Shown piece after piece: positions 1 to 8,901 of a stretch of DNA of 64,000 nt (positions are counted from its first letter, which is position 1; every line of letters starts with the position of its first letter). This stretch comes from CAVYTF01 sp963708205 (GTDB lineage: Bacteria; Bacteroidota; Bacteroidia; Chitinophagales; Chitinophagaceae), in NCBI GenBank assembly GCA_963708205.1, contig OY970196.1, positions 2,790,001-2,854,000 of the forward strand, given 5' to 3'. The notes under the pieces were generated by a model. The model was not told the DNA's origin and ran no database searches. It was given only the letters and a program-made list of their open reading frames with translations. A program made the translations under genes and the position numbers.

Positions 1-1
1 C

Positions 2-1567
2 GAATTGATTCAAGGCTTAAAAGGAGCTGCAAAAACTGACTCGATAAGAAAATGGAGATTGGAAAAAAGAGATCTGCGAATTGCTGCGCAAAAAGAAAAT
101 ATCAATCAGCCAACTTCAATGAATGGTTTGGAAAGAGTAGGTGGTCAACTGCTGACAATGGTAAAAAGAGCGTCCGTAAACTATAGTTCTACTTACAACA
201 GCCGCATTCCCGGTTATATGGACAGCACTTCTTATTTGGGTGAAGATTTTAACAGCATGGAACCCGGACTTGATTATGTTTTTGGAAGGCAACCTGATAC
301 TTCCTGGCTGAATGAAAAAGCTGCAAAAGGATTGATAACGCGCGATTCAACATTCAATTTATTTTATGAACAAAATCTCACTCAGCAGCTAACATTGAGT
401 GCCCAATTAGTGCCAATAAAAGATTTTACAATTGATGTAAACCTGATGAAATCTTTTTCGAAAGATTACACTGAAGAATTTAAAGACACAACTGGAACAG
501 GTAATTTTTTCGGGCATCTTAGTCCGCTTGCGAGTGGAGGTTTTAGTGTTTCGTATATTAGTTTTCAAACACTTTTTGAAAAATATAATCCGAACATTGT
601 TTCTCAAACATTCGATAAATTTCAGGACAATCGTATTATTATCGCAAACAGGTTGGCTCAGTCAAACCCTTACTGGCAGGGACTTCCGCCAGGTGAGAAA
701 TATGGATCAGATGGTTTTCCAACAGGTTATGGCCGTTATGCACAGGATGTTTTGATCCCTGCATTTATAGCAGCATACACCAACAAGAATCCTAATACTA
801 TTTCCTTGATAAACGAAACGAATCCAAACATCAATTCCAATCCTTTCAGCGGCATAAAACCTTTGCCAAACTGGAAAATTACTTATACAGGATTAACCGG
901 TATCCCATTTTTAGCATCTGCATTTTCAAGCATTACAATTACGCATGGTTATGATGCTACATTGAGCATGAACAGTTTTACCAGCAACTTACTTTACCGC
1001 GATCCGCTGCACCTTGCAACGCCCGGATTTATTGATCCGACATCAGGAAATTTTGTTCCATATTATCTTGTTCCAAACCTTACGATACAGGAAGAGTTTG
1101 CACCTTTATTTGGTATTGATGTTACAACCACTAATCAAACAAATCTTCAATTCTCTTATAAAAAAAGCAGGCAATTAAGTTTGAGTTTATTGACCTATCA
1201 ATTGAGTGAAGTGAACAGCACCGGATGGATGTTTGGCGGAAGTATCCGCAAGAAAGGAGTGAACCTGCCTTTTAAAATTCCTGGCTTTAAAAAAGTTGAT
1301 CCAAAAGGAAATGATCTGAATATTGGATTGAACTTTGGTGTACAAAATGATACGCAAAATAACAGCAACCTTGACCAGGCAAATGCATACAGTACTGGCG
1401 GACAAAAAGTAATAACCATTCAACCAAACATAGATTATGTTTTGAACAAGAGTGTTGATTTAAAGCTCTATTACAACGAACAAAAAATTATCCCATACAT
1501 TTCAACATCAGCACCTGTAACCAATGTTACAGCGGGTTTGGAGATCAGAATATCTTTGGGACAATAA
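2..1567 (+). CDS. sprA: Cell surface protein SprA, C-terminal part (5' end outside window)
   Basis: The reading frame is open from the window edge and gives about 520 residues, the end of a family that is usually well over 2000 residues long. SprA forms the very large outer-membrane beta-barrel channel of the type IX secretion system and is needed for gliding in gliding species. The visible part is rich in alternating aromatic/polar strands typical of a barrel, has SprA-like stretches such as NWKITYTGL and NLTIQEEFAPL, and ends in a barrel-like strand (LEIRISLGQ). The start lies upstream, so no start codon is assigned. Two proteins in this window (33994-36780 and 49368-52877) carry the sorting domain that this system recognises. 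It converges with the caspase-like gene only 8 bp away. Family assignment is from remembered sequence character. Confidence 0.85.
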   Translation, partial: ELIQGLKGAAKTDSIRKWRLEKRDLRIAAQKENINQPTSMNGLERVGGQLLTMVKRASVNYSSTYNSRIPGYMDSTSYLGEDFNSMEPGLDYVFGRQPDTSWLNEKAAKGLITRDSTFNLFYEQNLTQQLTLSAQLVPIKDFTIDVNLMKSFSKDYTEEFKDTTGTGNFFGHLSPLASGGFSVSYISFQTLFEKYNPNIVSQTFDKFQDNRIIIANRLAQSNPYWQGLPPGEKYGSDGFPTGYGRYAQDVLIPAFIAAYTNKNPNTISLINETNPNINSNPFSGIKPLPNWKITYTGLTGIPFLASAFSSITITHGYDATLSMNSFTSNLLYRDPLHLATPGFIDPTSGNFVPYYLVPNLTIQEEFAPLFGIDVTTTNQTNLQFSYKKSRQLSLSLLTYQLSEVNSTGWMFGGSIRKKGVNLPFKIPGFKKVDPKGNDLNIGLNFGVQNDTQNNSNLDQANAYSTGGQKVITIQPNIDYVLNKSVDLKLYYNEQKIIPYISTSAPVTNVTAGLEIRISLGQ

Positions 1568-1575
1568 GAAAAAAA

Positions 1576-3462
1576 TCATTTACGCGGATACTCATTTAAC
1601 CATTGAGTTGAGTTACTTCTTACAACAGACATTGTCATTTTATAAAGTTCGTCCGTTAATTTCTCAAGGGATTTTTCGCTGACATTAAGTGAAGAAACCT
1701 TTGTTGAATAACCAAAGATTTGAAATCCCGGCTGCCACAATATTTCAGGACCTTCCGGTTTAAATTTTTGAAATGTAAAAACATAGCCGGCTTTATTATC
1801 TCCTTTACTTTTTATGTAATTCAAATACAAAATAAAATCTGCCTGCTCAGCTGAATTTACTAATTCTATGTTTTGATTTTTTTTCAGCATATTTTGTAAT
1901 GGATCAACTAAAAAAGATGGCATCGGAAGAAATATAAAAAAAGGCATTCTCTTTGGTGGGTTTAAATATTTATTTTCTGATGCTGAAATATTATTACAAA
2001 AAAAAGTATTCACTCCGTTTAAGTTTGTCCATTTTTCAAAATCAGCATAATTAGAATCTTTAACCAGCGGTGCAATTTTACTTTTAAAAAAAACATTGAA
2101 ACTTGCTGCATCTATGTTACTGCCTTTGATATAAATTTTTATAAGCGGAGATGAAATTGTATAAGTATCTTTTAGCGTAAATATATCTGCGGGTTTTACT
2201 GAATTTTGATTGCCATTTTTAATTTTACATTCCGCACTGTCTTTGCCAACGTTAATGATGGTAAGCGTTACGGCGTTTTGATGCGATGCACTTTTAAAAA
2301 CATTTCCATTTGCAAGTCCTGTATTTTGACCATTGTTGATGGTAACAAATGTTTTGTTTACAGCGATGCATTGCGCTGTGATTGGTTTATTAAAATCAGG
2401 CTCAGTAAGTCCTATTAAATTTTTTTTAAGCCGAACACTATCAAAATGAAATGTCGGAGATTGATCATACATCTGCTCTTTAATTGTTGATTTTATTCTG
2501 TCCATTATTTCCGATGCATGCATTGCAGATGAATTATTATCAAAAACTGCAAGCAAGGCTTTTGTAAACGCTCCATGAAAGTTCCCTGCCTCATCTTTTA
2601 TTTCCATTCCTTTTTCATATTCATCAGTTGCAGACAATGAAAAGAACATAGAATTTTTTCTTTCTGATGGTCTTGGTATTCTTTCAGAATCATTTATTTT
2701 AATTGCATCTTTCAAATTGAATGAGCGCATATTATCAACAGCTTCTGGAGTATTTTTTAATGCGGAAGAAAGATTGTTATTGACTGTATCTGCTGCATTC
2801 AATTCATTAAAACTTTGTTCGCCATCTTCTGAAAATGAAGATGGTATTTCCATAACGTCCATTGATTTTTCTGTATAATTCTGCGGCGGATAAGAATAAG
2901 TTCCGGGTCCGTTAAGAACATCCATTGGCAGTTCGCCGCTATAGCAACAATCAAAGAATGAAGTAAGGATAACTTGCTTATCGATGAATTTGTTGAATAA
3001 TTTTTTTATGTTATTATCCGTTAAAAGACATCCATAGTTTTGCTCATACAGATCACTTAATACCATTGCCTGGTTCATTCCTTTTTTTACAGGATCGGAT
3101 ATTGCAAGGCTAAATGAATTACCCATCCACACACCATGACCTGAAAAATAAAATACGACAGCATCACCTGGTTTGCAAACATTCAATATGCTCAGCAAAG
3201 CATTGACAACATTGGGTTTTGTTGCCTGCGCATCAAGCAGGGTGGTAATATTTTTTTCATTAAAATCAAAGCGATCAATCAACAAAGTCTTCATTGCATT
3301 TGCATCATTCACACAACCTTGCAATATGCTTGAATGCAAAATACCCGGTGCATCATAATAGCGATTGATACCTATAAGCAATGCATATTTTTGTTGTGCA
3401 AGTGTTGTGAATGTGATGCTGAAAAAGAATAAGGCAATAATAAGTTTTTGAAGTAAACGCAT
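1576..3462 (-). CDS. Secreted caspase-like (peptidase C14) protein
   Basis: This is a 628-residue protein with a signal peptide (residues 1-22, ending LAQ). A caspase/metacaspase fold follows: YALLIGINRY at about 26-35, the catalytic His in YFSGHG (H109), and the catalytic Cys in DCCYSG (most likely C173). The p20-like domain runs to about residue 310 (SLSATDEYEKG is a typical late motif). The remaining 300 residues match no domain I recognise. Clan CD proteases usually cleave after Arg, Lys or Asp; the substrate here is unknown. The signal peptide puts it in the periplasm or outside, unlike most bacterial caspase-like proteins that act in defence. It is divergent from the TPR protein at 3527, with a 64-bp shared upstream region, so the two may be co-regulated. 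Confidence 0.85.
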   Translation of the reverse strand: MRLLQKLIIALFFFSITFTTLAQQKYALLIGINRYYDAPGILHSSILQGCVNDANAMKTLLIDRFDFNEKNITTLLDAQATKPNVVNALLSILNVCKPGDAVVFYFSGHGVWMGNSFSLAISDPVKKGMNQAMVLSDLYEQNYGCLLTDNNIKKLFNKFIDKQVILTSFFDCCYSGELPMDVLNGPGTYSYPPQNYTEKSMDVMEIPSSFSEDGEQSFNELNAADTVNNNLSSALKNTPEAVDNMRSFNLKDAIKINDSERIPRPSERKNSMFFSLSATDEYEKGMEIKDEAGNFHGAFTKALLAVFDNNSSAMHASEIMDRIKSTIKEQMYDQSPTFHFDSVRLKKNLIGLTEPDFNKPITAQCIAVNKTFVTINNGQNTGLANGNVFKSASHQNAVTLTIINVGKDSAECKIKNGNQNSVKPADIFTLKDTYTISSPLIKIYIKGSNIDAASFNVFFKSKIAPLVKDSNYADFEKWTNLNGVNTFFCNNISASENKYLNPPKRMPFFIFLPMPSFLVDPLQNMLKKNQNIELVNSAEQADFILYLNYIKSKGDNKAGYVFTFQKFKPEGPEILWQPGFQIFGYSTKVSSLNVSEKSLEKLTDELYKMTMSVVRSNSTQWLNEYPRK

Positions 3463-3526
3463 AAGTGCAGAATTATTTGTTTTAGTTTTAGATGAATATC
3501 TGCAGGTGATAAAACGAATTTAAAAA

Positions 3527-4957
3527 ATGAAAGTATTAAGCTGCCTTTCAATCATTTTATTATGTAGCCTTTCATCATTCGGACAACACAATTTAATTGA
3601 TAATTTTCGTGCACAATTAAAAAAAGAAAAAACAGACACCGGCAAAGCGATTATACTTTACAATCTTAGTTCAGCATATCAAATCTTTAAACCAGACTCT
3701 GCTTTGCTGCTTGCGCAGGAAGCTTATTCACTTTCAACCAAACATAAATTTCTTAAAGGCGAGTCGTGGGCGCTTAACCAAATGGCAGGTGCGTTTAATC
3801 GTGTCGGCAATTATACGCAAGCGCTTAAATATTATATTCAACAGCTTAAGATCGAGGAGCAGCGTGGCTTTGCAGATAATGCAGCAACTGTGTATATGAA
3901 CATAGCGCTTGTTTACAACAGCGAAAAAGATGCAGACAATGCATTGTTTTATATGTTGAAAGCAGACTCAATTATCAGGAAAAATAATTTCTCAGACCTG
4001 CTTGTTTACAGCTTATTGAATCTTGGAGATATTTCTGAAAAGGCAAATAAACTCCCCGAAGCATTGGCTTATACAAAGCAGTGTTATGATCTTTCTGTAA
4101 AAAATAATGACAGCATTATCACTGGCACAGCGCTGAATAATCTTGGTAACATTTATTCAAAAATGAATGATGTGCAGCAAGCCGTTAACAGCTACGAAGC
4201 AGGCATACCATATCTAACTTCAGCCGATGATAACAACAATCTTTCAGAATGCATCTTGGGACTTGCCAAAGAATTTGAGAAGGAAGGTCTGCATGATTCT
4301 GCATTGCATTATGCAATAAAAGCTTACAATGTTTCTGATAAAAACGGATTTTTATATCATGCCCTTGATGCAGGAATATTTCTTTCACAATTATATAAAA
4401 ACAAAAATAAAATTGACAGTGCGTATGCTTACCAGCAAATCAGTTCTGCCATAAAAGATTCTATACAAAGCATTGAAAAAGTGCGGCAGCTTGAAAGTAT
4501 CACAATAGAAGAGGAGCTAAGACAAAAACAAATTGCAGAACAATTAGAACAGGATAAAAAAGATCGTCGCGAAAAACTGCAACTGCTTGCCATCGGCATA
4601 TTTATTCCTGTTTTCTTTTTATTAAGTATTTATATCAGCAGAAAAAAAGTGCATTCAAGGATCATCGAGTTTTCCGGAATTGTTTCATTGCTTTTGTTGT
4701 TTGAATACATCACTTTATTAATACATCCTTTTGTTGCAGAAAAAACAAATCATTCTCCTGTACTTGAAATAATAATTTTTGTTGCTATTGCAGCACTCAT
4801 TACACCAACGCATCACAGAACACAAAAATGGTTGCTGGCAAGGCTTAGCAAAATACATGAAGCACATAGAAAACCGCATCCGCTGCCGGTGGCAGAAGTT
4901 GTGGCTGATGAAGAAAATGTTTCGACGGAACCTTCGCCCGAAACAACAGATCAATGA
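3527..4957 (+). CDS. TPR-repeat membrane protein resembling a sensor without output domain
   Basis: This is a 476-residue protein with a signal peptide (residues 1-19), then about six tetratricopeptide-like repeats (about 40-300; for example ALNNLGNIYSKMNDVQQAVN). A charged coiled coil (about 325-350) follows, then three hydrophobic segments (about 350-370, 385-405 and 413-428) and a short Pro/Glu-rich tail. The order signal peptide, TPRs, coiled coil, membrane helix is that of Bacteroidota TPR sensor kinases and TPR-LuxR/LytTR regulators, but no kinase or DNA-binding domain follows. Its stop overlaps the convergent lipoprotein stop by 7 bp. It is divergent from the caspase-like gene. TPRs mediate protein-protein contact, so the periplasmic face probably binds a partner, which is unknown. 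Confidence 0.75.
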   Translation: MKVLSCLSIILLCSLSSFGQHNLIDNFRAQLKKEKTDTGKAIILYNLSSAYQIFKPDSALLLAQEAYSLSTKHKFLKGESWALNQMAGAFNRVGNYTQALKYYIQQLKIEEQRGFADNAATVYMNIALVYNSEKDADNALFYMLKADSIIRKNNFSDLLVYSLLNLGDISEKANKLPEALAYTKQCYDLSVKNNDSIITGTALNNLGNIYSKMNDVQQAVNSYEAGIPYLTSADDNNNLSECILGLAKEFEKEGLHDSALHYAIKAYNVSDKNGFLYHALDAGIFLSQLYKNKNKIDSAYAYQQISSAIKDSIQSIEKVRQLESITIEEELRQKQIAEQLEQDKKDRREKLQLLAIGIFIPVFFLLSIYISRKKVHSRIIEFSGIVSLLLLFEYITLLIHPFVAEKTNHSPVLEIIIFVAIAALITPTHHRTQKWLLARLSKIHEAHRKPHPLPVAEVVADEENVSTEPSPETTDQ

Positions 4958-5196
4958 GGTCTTGGTGGTGGATTTTGATCTCCTTTACCTGTATCAATAA
5001 CAGGATGTGAAGTATCTGCAGATATACTGTCTGTGCGCATCTTCGTTGTATCCTGCGTGGTTGTAGTTGTTGAGTCAGTTGTTTTTACATCACTGTTATT
5101 ATTGTTGCATCCATTGCAACTGTAAATAACCAGCATGCATGATACTAAAGTACATGCTGCCAATTTGCTAACGATGTTCCGGTTGTTTAAAGGCAT
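4951..5196 (-). CDS. Small Thr/Asp-rich lipoprotein
   Basis: This is an 81-residue protein with a basic N-terminus, a hydrophobic stretch and a lipobox-like VIYSC, so probably a lipoprotein. The mature part is low-complexity, with a run of TTDSTTTTTQDTTK followed by a Pro-rich tail. I do not recognise a family. Such small Thr/Ser/Asp-rich lipoproteins are common in Bacteroidota and poorly conserved. The 3' end overlaps the end of the TPR gene in convergent orientation. The lipobox and the distinct codon pattern favour a real gene, but the low complexity leaves some doubt. Confidence 0.6.
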   Translation of the reverse strand: MPLNNRNIVSKLAACTLVSCMLVIYSCNGCNNNNSDVKTTDSTTTTTQDTTKMRTDSISADTSHPVIDTGKGDQNPPPRPH

Positions 5197-5255
5197 AAGA
5201 ATTTTTTTTAAATGTAAATAAAATACTTTCTCTGAAAGAAATTATTTCTTCAACA

Positions 5256-6014
5256 TCAACCTTTATAAGTGTAATAAGAATTTGCCTGCGCGACACAGGT
5301 AATAATTAATTCATTAATGCAAACATGCGCGGGAAGATTGGCGCAGTAAAAAACTGCTTCAGCAACATCATCGGCGCTCAAAGGTGTATAACCTTCATAC
5401 ACTTTCTTTGCTTTGTTTTCATCGCCTTTAAAACGCACGAGAGAAAATTCTGTTTCCGCAGCGCCGGGATGTATGGCAGTCACTTTAATCTTATGCTGCA
5501 GCAGATCTATGCGCTGCGCTTTGGAGATGGCGTCCACAGCGTGTTTGCTGGCGCAATACACATTTCCATTTTCATACACTTCTTTCGCAGCGGTTGAGCC
5601 AATGTTGATGATATGTCCATTTTTATTTTTGATGAAATAAGGAATAATGGCTTTCGACACATACAGTAAACCTTTTACATTCGTATCAATCATCGCTTCC
5701 CAATCTTCAATGGAAGCATTTTCAAAACTGTCTCTGCCCGCAGCAAGTCCCGCATTATTTACCAGCACATCAATGCTTTTCCATTCTTCAGGAAGATCAT
5801 TTAATGAATTGAATACTGCGTCTTTGTTTTGCACATCAAAAACCAAAGGCAATACTTTTATTTGATGAGAAGCAGTAAGTGATTGTGCAAGTTCATCAAG
5901 GCGATCTTTGCGCCTGCCCGTGATAATGCAGTTCCATTTGTGCGAAGCAAATTTCTCCGCAATAGCTTTTCCAAAACCGGAAGTAGCGCCGGTAACAAGT
6001 ATCGTTTTATTCAT
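5256..6014 (-). CDS. Short-chain dehydrogenase/reductase (YdfG-like)
   Basis: This is a 252-residue classical SDR. The NAD(P)-binding motif TGATSGFG is at residues 8-15, followed by NNAG and the catalytic YCASKHA (Tyr and Lys), with the catalytic Ser in the preceding INIGSTA. TGRRKDRLDEL after beta-2 contains Arg residues that usually favour NADP(H). The closest group I can name is the YdfG type, which oxidises or reduces small 3-hydroxy acids such as serine or 3-hydroxypropionate; the true substrate cannot be read from sequence. It stands alone between a lipoprotein gene and a gene-poor region. Confidence 0.88.
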   Translation of the reverse strand: MNKTILVTGATSGFGKAIAEKFASHKWNCIITGRRKDRLDELAQSLTASHQIKVLPLVFDVQNKDAVFNSLNDLPEEWKSIDVLVNNAGLAAGRDSFENASIEDWEAMIDTNVKGLLYVSKAIIPYFIKNKNGHIINIGSTAAKEVYENGNVYCASKHAVDAISKAQRIDLLQHKIKVTAIHPGAAETEFSLVRFKGDENKAKKVYEGYTPLSADDVAEAVFYCANLPAHVCINELIITCVAQANSYYTYKG

Positions 6015-6511
6015 ACATTAAAAATAAGGAATGTTGCAAGTTAAAAGTTATAGTTATGTGAGAACGTCATTCCCGCGCAGGCAATCTGCTCTTACATAAT
6101 TATTATTCATTTCTTTTGCCTTGGTGAAAAGAAACGAACCAAAGAAAAGATCAAGAACAAATGATGTACGCCCATTAGTTCGGCGGTTTGATTTAGCTGT
6201 GGTGCTACTGTAAACCTGTGCCTTGTATTTATTGTGAGTTCCCTGAATGATTTGGAATTGATGAAAGTTATTAAATATAAATTTCCACCAGTTTCTGCAA
6301 AGCCACATGAAGGTATTCCGGTTGCGATAGTACATCGCAATTTGAATTTCCAAAGCTTGTTCAAAAGGAATAACTGTAGTGGCGTTGCGGGAACGAAGCC
6401 CTGCCGGCTTTGAGGTAATATTTCTTTTGACTTTGATAAAATAGATGCGGAAGGTGGAAGCTGAGACGAGTTTGGGACTATTTTATTAAGTTTACACAAA
6501 TCATCTAAATT
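6015..6511. other. Gene-poor degenerate stretch
   Basis: About 500 bp hold no credible gene. Two overlapping minus-strand frames are open (6107-6499 and 6054-6353), but both are rich in rare-residue runs and neither resembles a family. The inner peptide strings (for example FFGSFLFTKAKEMN) look like the spurious translations of an intergenic repeat often seen in this phylum; that resemblance is from memory. Base composition is less AT-rich than the following protease gene. I see no terminal inverted repeats, tRNA or clear promoter. Confidence 0.4.
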
Positions 6512-7420
6512 ATGAAAACTATTATATTCATGATCATAGTTTCTATATTAACTTTCTCAGCAGAATGTCAAAAAGAGGATTTAATAAAAGATATAAGCAA
6601 TTGTGTAGGTCTAATTACATATACTGATACGAAAGGTGGTTTTCATTCAGGTACAGGCACATTTATGTACAAAAGAATGTCAGATACTACAATAAAAATA
6701 TTTATAGTTACTTGTAAACACGTATTGCCAGAAAAATTAGAAAGTCGTTATATTGAATTTAGTATCAAAGACTTTTCAGTACAACCCTCTAAAATTAAAA
6801 CGATTGCTATAGAAGTTTATCAAAAAAATGGAGATACTGCTTTTAATATAAAAAGTGATCCAAATGGGAATGATGTATCTGTTATTGATATGACAGAATT
6901 TTTCCAATCATTTGGGTTTTCTTATTTAAGAAAAACCCTTTTACCTTATGATTTATTACAGATAAAAGATTCTTTAGATTTAGAAGATATTAAAATGGGA
7001 AGTGAAGTATATTTTATCGGCTTCCCAAGTTTATTATATGATAAGAGAAATATTGCTCCTTTATTAAGAATAGGGATTGTATCAACCGATCCTTTTTCTG
7101 ATTACTATTTTAATGACACATTAAGAAACCTATATTTGAATGAATATAAAGAAACATTACCTGAAAGATTTAATGGATTTTTTATTGATGCTAATGCCAC
7201 TGCGGGATCAAGTGGAAGTTTAGTTTTTTCCAAACCAATATATCAGAGAATTGAAGATGGGCAACTTTATTACAATCCACAAGGCAGCGCTCCATATATT
7301 TTAGGCATTTTAGATTTAAGTTTTATAGACGCAGATATTCGCTCTGCCTATCAAAAAATAAATATTGGTGCAGTCTTATCTTCTAACGCAATAAAAAATA
7401 CAATTGATTTATTTAAATAA
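6512..7420 (+). CDS. Trypsin-like serine protease, exported
   Basis: This is a 302-residue protein. An N-terminal hydrophobic segment (residues 1-18) ends near a Cys (C19), so it may be a signal peptide or a weak lipobox. The chymotrypsin-fold triad can be read: His in VTCKHV (H70), Asp in GNDVSVID (D121), and Ser in TAGSSGSLVF (S234), which replaces the usual GDSGG with GSSGS. It resembles stand-alone trypsin-2-type proteases without PDZ domains. The gene is visibly richer in A/T, with more TTA, ATA and AGA codons than its neighbours. It sits between a degenerate stretch and a tandem array, which fits recent acquisition or relaxed selection. Substrate unknown. Confidence 0.8.
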   Translation: MKTIIFMIIVSILTFSAECQKEDLIKDISNCVGLITYTDTKGGFHSGTGTFMYKRMSDTTIKIFIVTCKHVLPEKLESRYIEFSIKDFSVQPSKIKTIAIEVYQKNGDTAFNIKSDPNGNDVSVIDMTEFFQSFGFSYLRKTLLPYDLLQIKDSLDLEDIKMGSEVYFIGFPSLLYDKRNIAPLLRIGIVSTDPFSDYYFNDTLRNLYLNEYKETLPERFNGFFIDANATAGSSGSLVFSKPIYQRIEDGQLYYNPQGSAPYILGILDLSFIDADIRSAYQKINIGAVLSSNAIKNTIDLFK

Positions 7421-7516
7421 ATTCTTCACACCTTCCCTTCAATCCCAAAACAATTACCTACAATCTTTCTCTTTTCTTGTACAAAGAATCTCAAACTATG
7501 TACAAGGTTACTGCTA

Positions 7517-7747
7517 CTATTCGCAATAGAAGCTCATCTATTCGCAATAGAAGCTCATCTATTCACAATAGAAGCCCTTCTATTCGCAATAGAAGCTCAA
7601 CTATTCGCAATAGAAGCTCAGCTATTCACAATAGAAGCCCTTCTATTCGCAATGGAAGATCAACTATTCACAATAGAAGCTCATTTATTGTGATTGGAAG
7701 CCCTTCTATTCGCAATAAAACCTGATCTATTCACAATAAAACGTCTC
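7517..7747. repeat. Tandem array 1: 11 units of 21 bp with hairpin core
   Basis: Eleven consecutive 21-bp units run from 7517 to 7747. Each starts with the 13-nt inverted repeat CTATTCGCAATAG or its CTATTCACAATAG variant, followed by AAG and a variable 3' part; unit 9 is the most diverged. Where a unit follows CTT, the hairpin arm grows to 8 bp with a 3-nt loop. The array is in one open frame from ATG 7498 to a TGA at 7723-7725, reading heptads of the form SIRNRSS/SIHNRSP, but the composition does not look like a normal protein. It lies 96 bp after the trypsin-like gene and 93 bp before ruvX. No spacers separate the units, so it is not a CRISPR. Confidence 0.95.
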
Positions 7748-7840
7748 TTTTTGAACCATCGACCATTTCTTTTTAAGATAAAGATTTCCTTACAATGCTA
7801 TTAAGCTGAGTTTTAAAAGGTAACTTATTATCTTTAATTA

Positions 7841-8260
7841 ATGAGCAGAATTATTTGCATTGATTATGGAAAAAAAAGAACAGGACTTGCGGTGACCGAC
7901 CCGCTGAAAATGATCGCAACTGCATTAACAACTGTTGATACACATGAACTGATTACTTTTCTAAAAAAATATTTTGCTGCAGAAGATGTTGAAATGATAT
8001 TGATCGGCGAACCTAAAAACCTGGATGATTCTGATACCCATGCTACGCCGTTGGTGGCTGCATTCATCAAACAATTAAAAAAAAATTTCCCAACTATTTC
8101 CATCAAAACAATTGATGAAAGATATTCTTCAAAACTGGCATCGCAGGCAATGGTAGAAATGGGCATGAAGAAAAAAGACAGGCGCATAAAAGGCAACACA
8201 GACAAGATCGCTGCAACGATGCTGCTGCAGGAATATTTACAAAATGCTTCTAACTACTGA
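7841..8260 (+). CDS. ruvX: Putative Holliday junction resolvase RuvX (YqgF)
   Basis: This is a 139-residue protein of the YqgF family, close to the usual length of about 135-140. The RNase-H-like fold shows the catalytic Asp in IDYGKKRTG (D8), Glu in IDERYSS, and Asp in DKIAATMLL. The family is implicated in pre-16S rRNA 5' processing and in Holliday-junction cleavage. The ATG at 7841 begins the conserved start and is preceded by an AT-rich leader. It is followed 62 bp later by def, an association of two housekeeping genes. Confidence 0.93.
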   Translation: MSRIICIDYGKKRTGLAVTDPLKMIATALTTVDTHELITFLKKYFAAEDVEMILIGEPKNLDDSDTHATPLVAAFIKQLKKNFPTISIKTIDERYSSKLASQAMVEMGMKKKDRRIKGNTDKIAATMLLQEYLQNASNY

Positions 8261-8285
8261 AAGAAAAATTTAAACTGTTTCCACT

Positions 8286-8293
8286 TACTTTTG
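8286..8293 (+). promoter_or_regulatory. Candidate -7 element for def
   Basis: TACTTTTG matches the Bacteroidota -7 consensus TAnnTTTG, 29 bp before the def ATG. No clear upstream TTG is seen at the -33 position, so this is a partial match. Confidence 0.45.
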
Positions 8294-8322
8294 CTGTCTA
8301 AAAAAACATCCTTTTAGGCACT

Positions 8323-8901
8323 ATGATCTTACCAATTGTTGCATACGGCTCTATTATTTTACGAAAGAAAGCAGTTGATATTTCTGCAGATTATCCAGCC
8401 TTTGAAAAACTTCTGGCAGATATGTGGGAAACGATGTATGCCAGCAATGGCGTGGGTTTGGCTGCGCCGCAGGTAAATAAAAATATCCGCGTTTTTATTA
8501 TGGACAGCCAGCAGATATTTGCAAATCAACACGAAGAAGATAAAGGTAAATACAATGATGAGCCCGGCATAAAGCGCGTGTTTATTAATGCACACGCAAA
8601 GGAACTTGCAGGTGAAGAATGGTGCTACAATGAAGGTTGTTTGAGCATACCAAAAATAAGGGAAGATGTTTTTCGTCCTGAAGAAATAACGCTTGAATAT
8701 GTGGATGAAAATTTTCAGCCGCACACAGAAACTTTTACCGGGCTTTCTGCACGCATCATTCAGCATGAATACGATCACATCGAAGGAAAATTATTTATAG
8801 ATTATTTAAAGCCATTAAAGAGAAAAATACTGAAAGGCAAACTTACAGACATAAGCAAAGGCAATATAAAAACGGATTATAAAATGGTTTTTCCTAAATG
8901 A
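8323..8901 (+). CDS. def: Peptide deformylase
   Basis: This 192-residue enzyme removes the formyl group from the N-terminal Met of new proteins, using a metal in the cytoplasm. All three signature motifs are present: GVGLAAPQ (43-50), EGCLS with the metal-binding Cys (C106), and HEYDH with two metal ligands (H148, H152) and the catalytic Glu. Length fits the family, with a small insertion at about 66-82 common in Bacteroidota. Its stop codon overlaps the next start (ATGA at 8898-8901), so the two genes are probably translated as a coupled pair. Confidence 0.96.
   Translation: MILPIVAYGSIILRKKAVDISADYPAFEKLLADMWETMYASNGVGLAAPQVNKNIRVFIMDSQQIFANQHEEDKGKYNDEPGIKRVFINAHAKELAGEEWCYNEGCLSIPKIREDVFRPEEITLEYVDENFQPHTETFTGLSARIIQHEYDHIEGKLFIDYLKPLKRKILKGKLTDISKGNIKTDYKMVFPK

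Noticed and set aside
6107..6499. 130-codon minus-strand frame
   Set aside because: No family, unusual composition and overlap with another equally weak frame (6054-6353); looks like degenerate intergenic sequence.
7517..7747. CRISPR array
   Set aside because: Units are directly adjacent with no unique spacers, and no cas gene is in the window; the same holds for 17575-17826 and 36956-37143.
8359..8778. 139-codon antisense frame over def
   Set aside because: Lies wholly inside a conserved gene on the opposite strand, with low-complexity composition.
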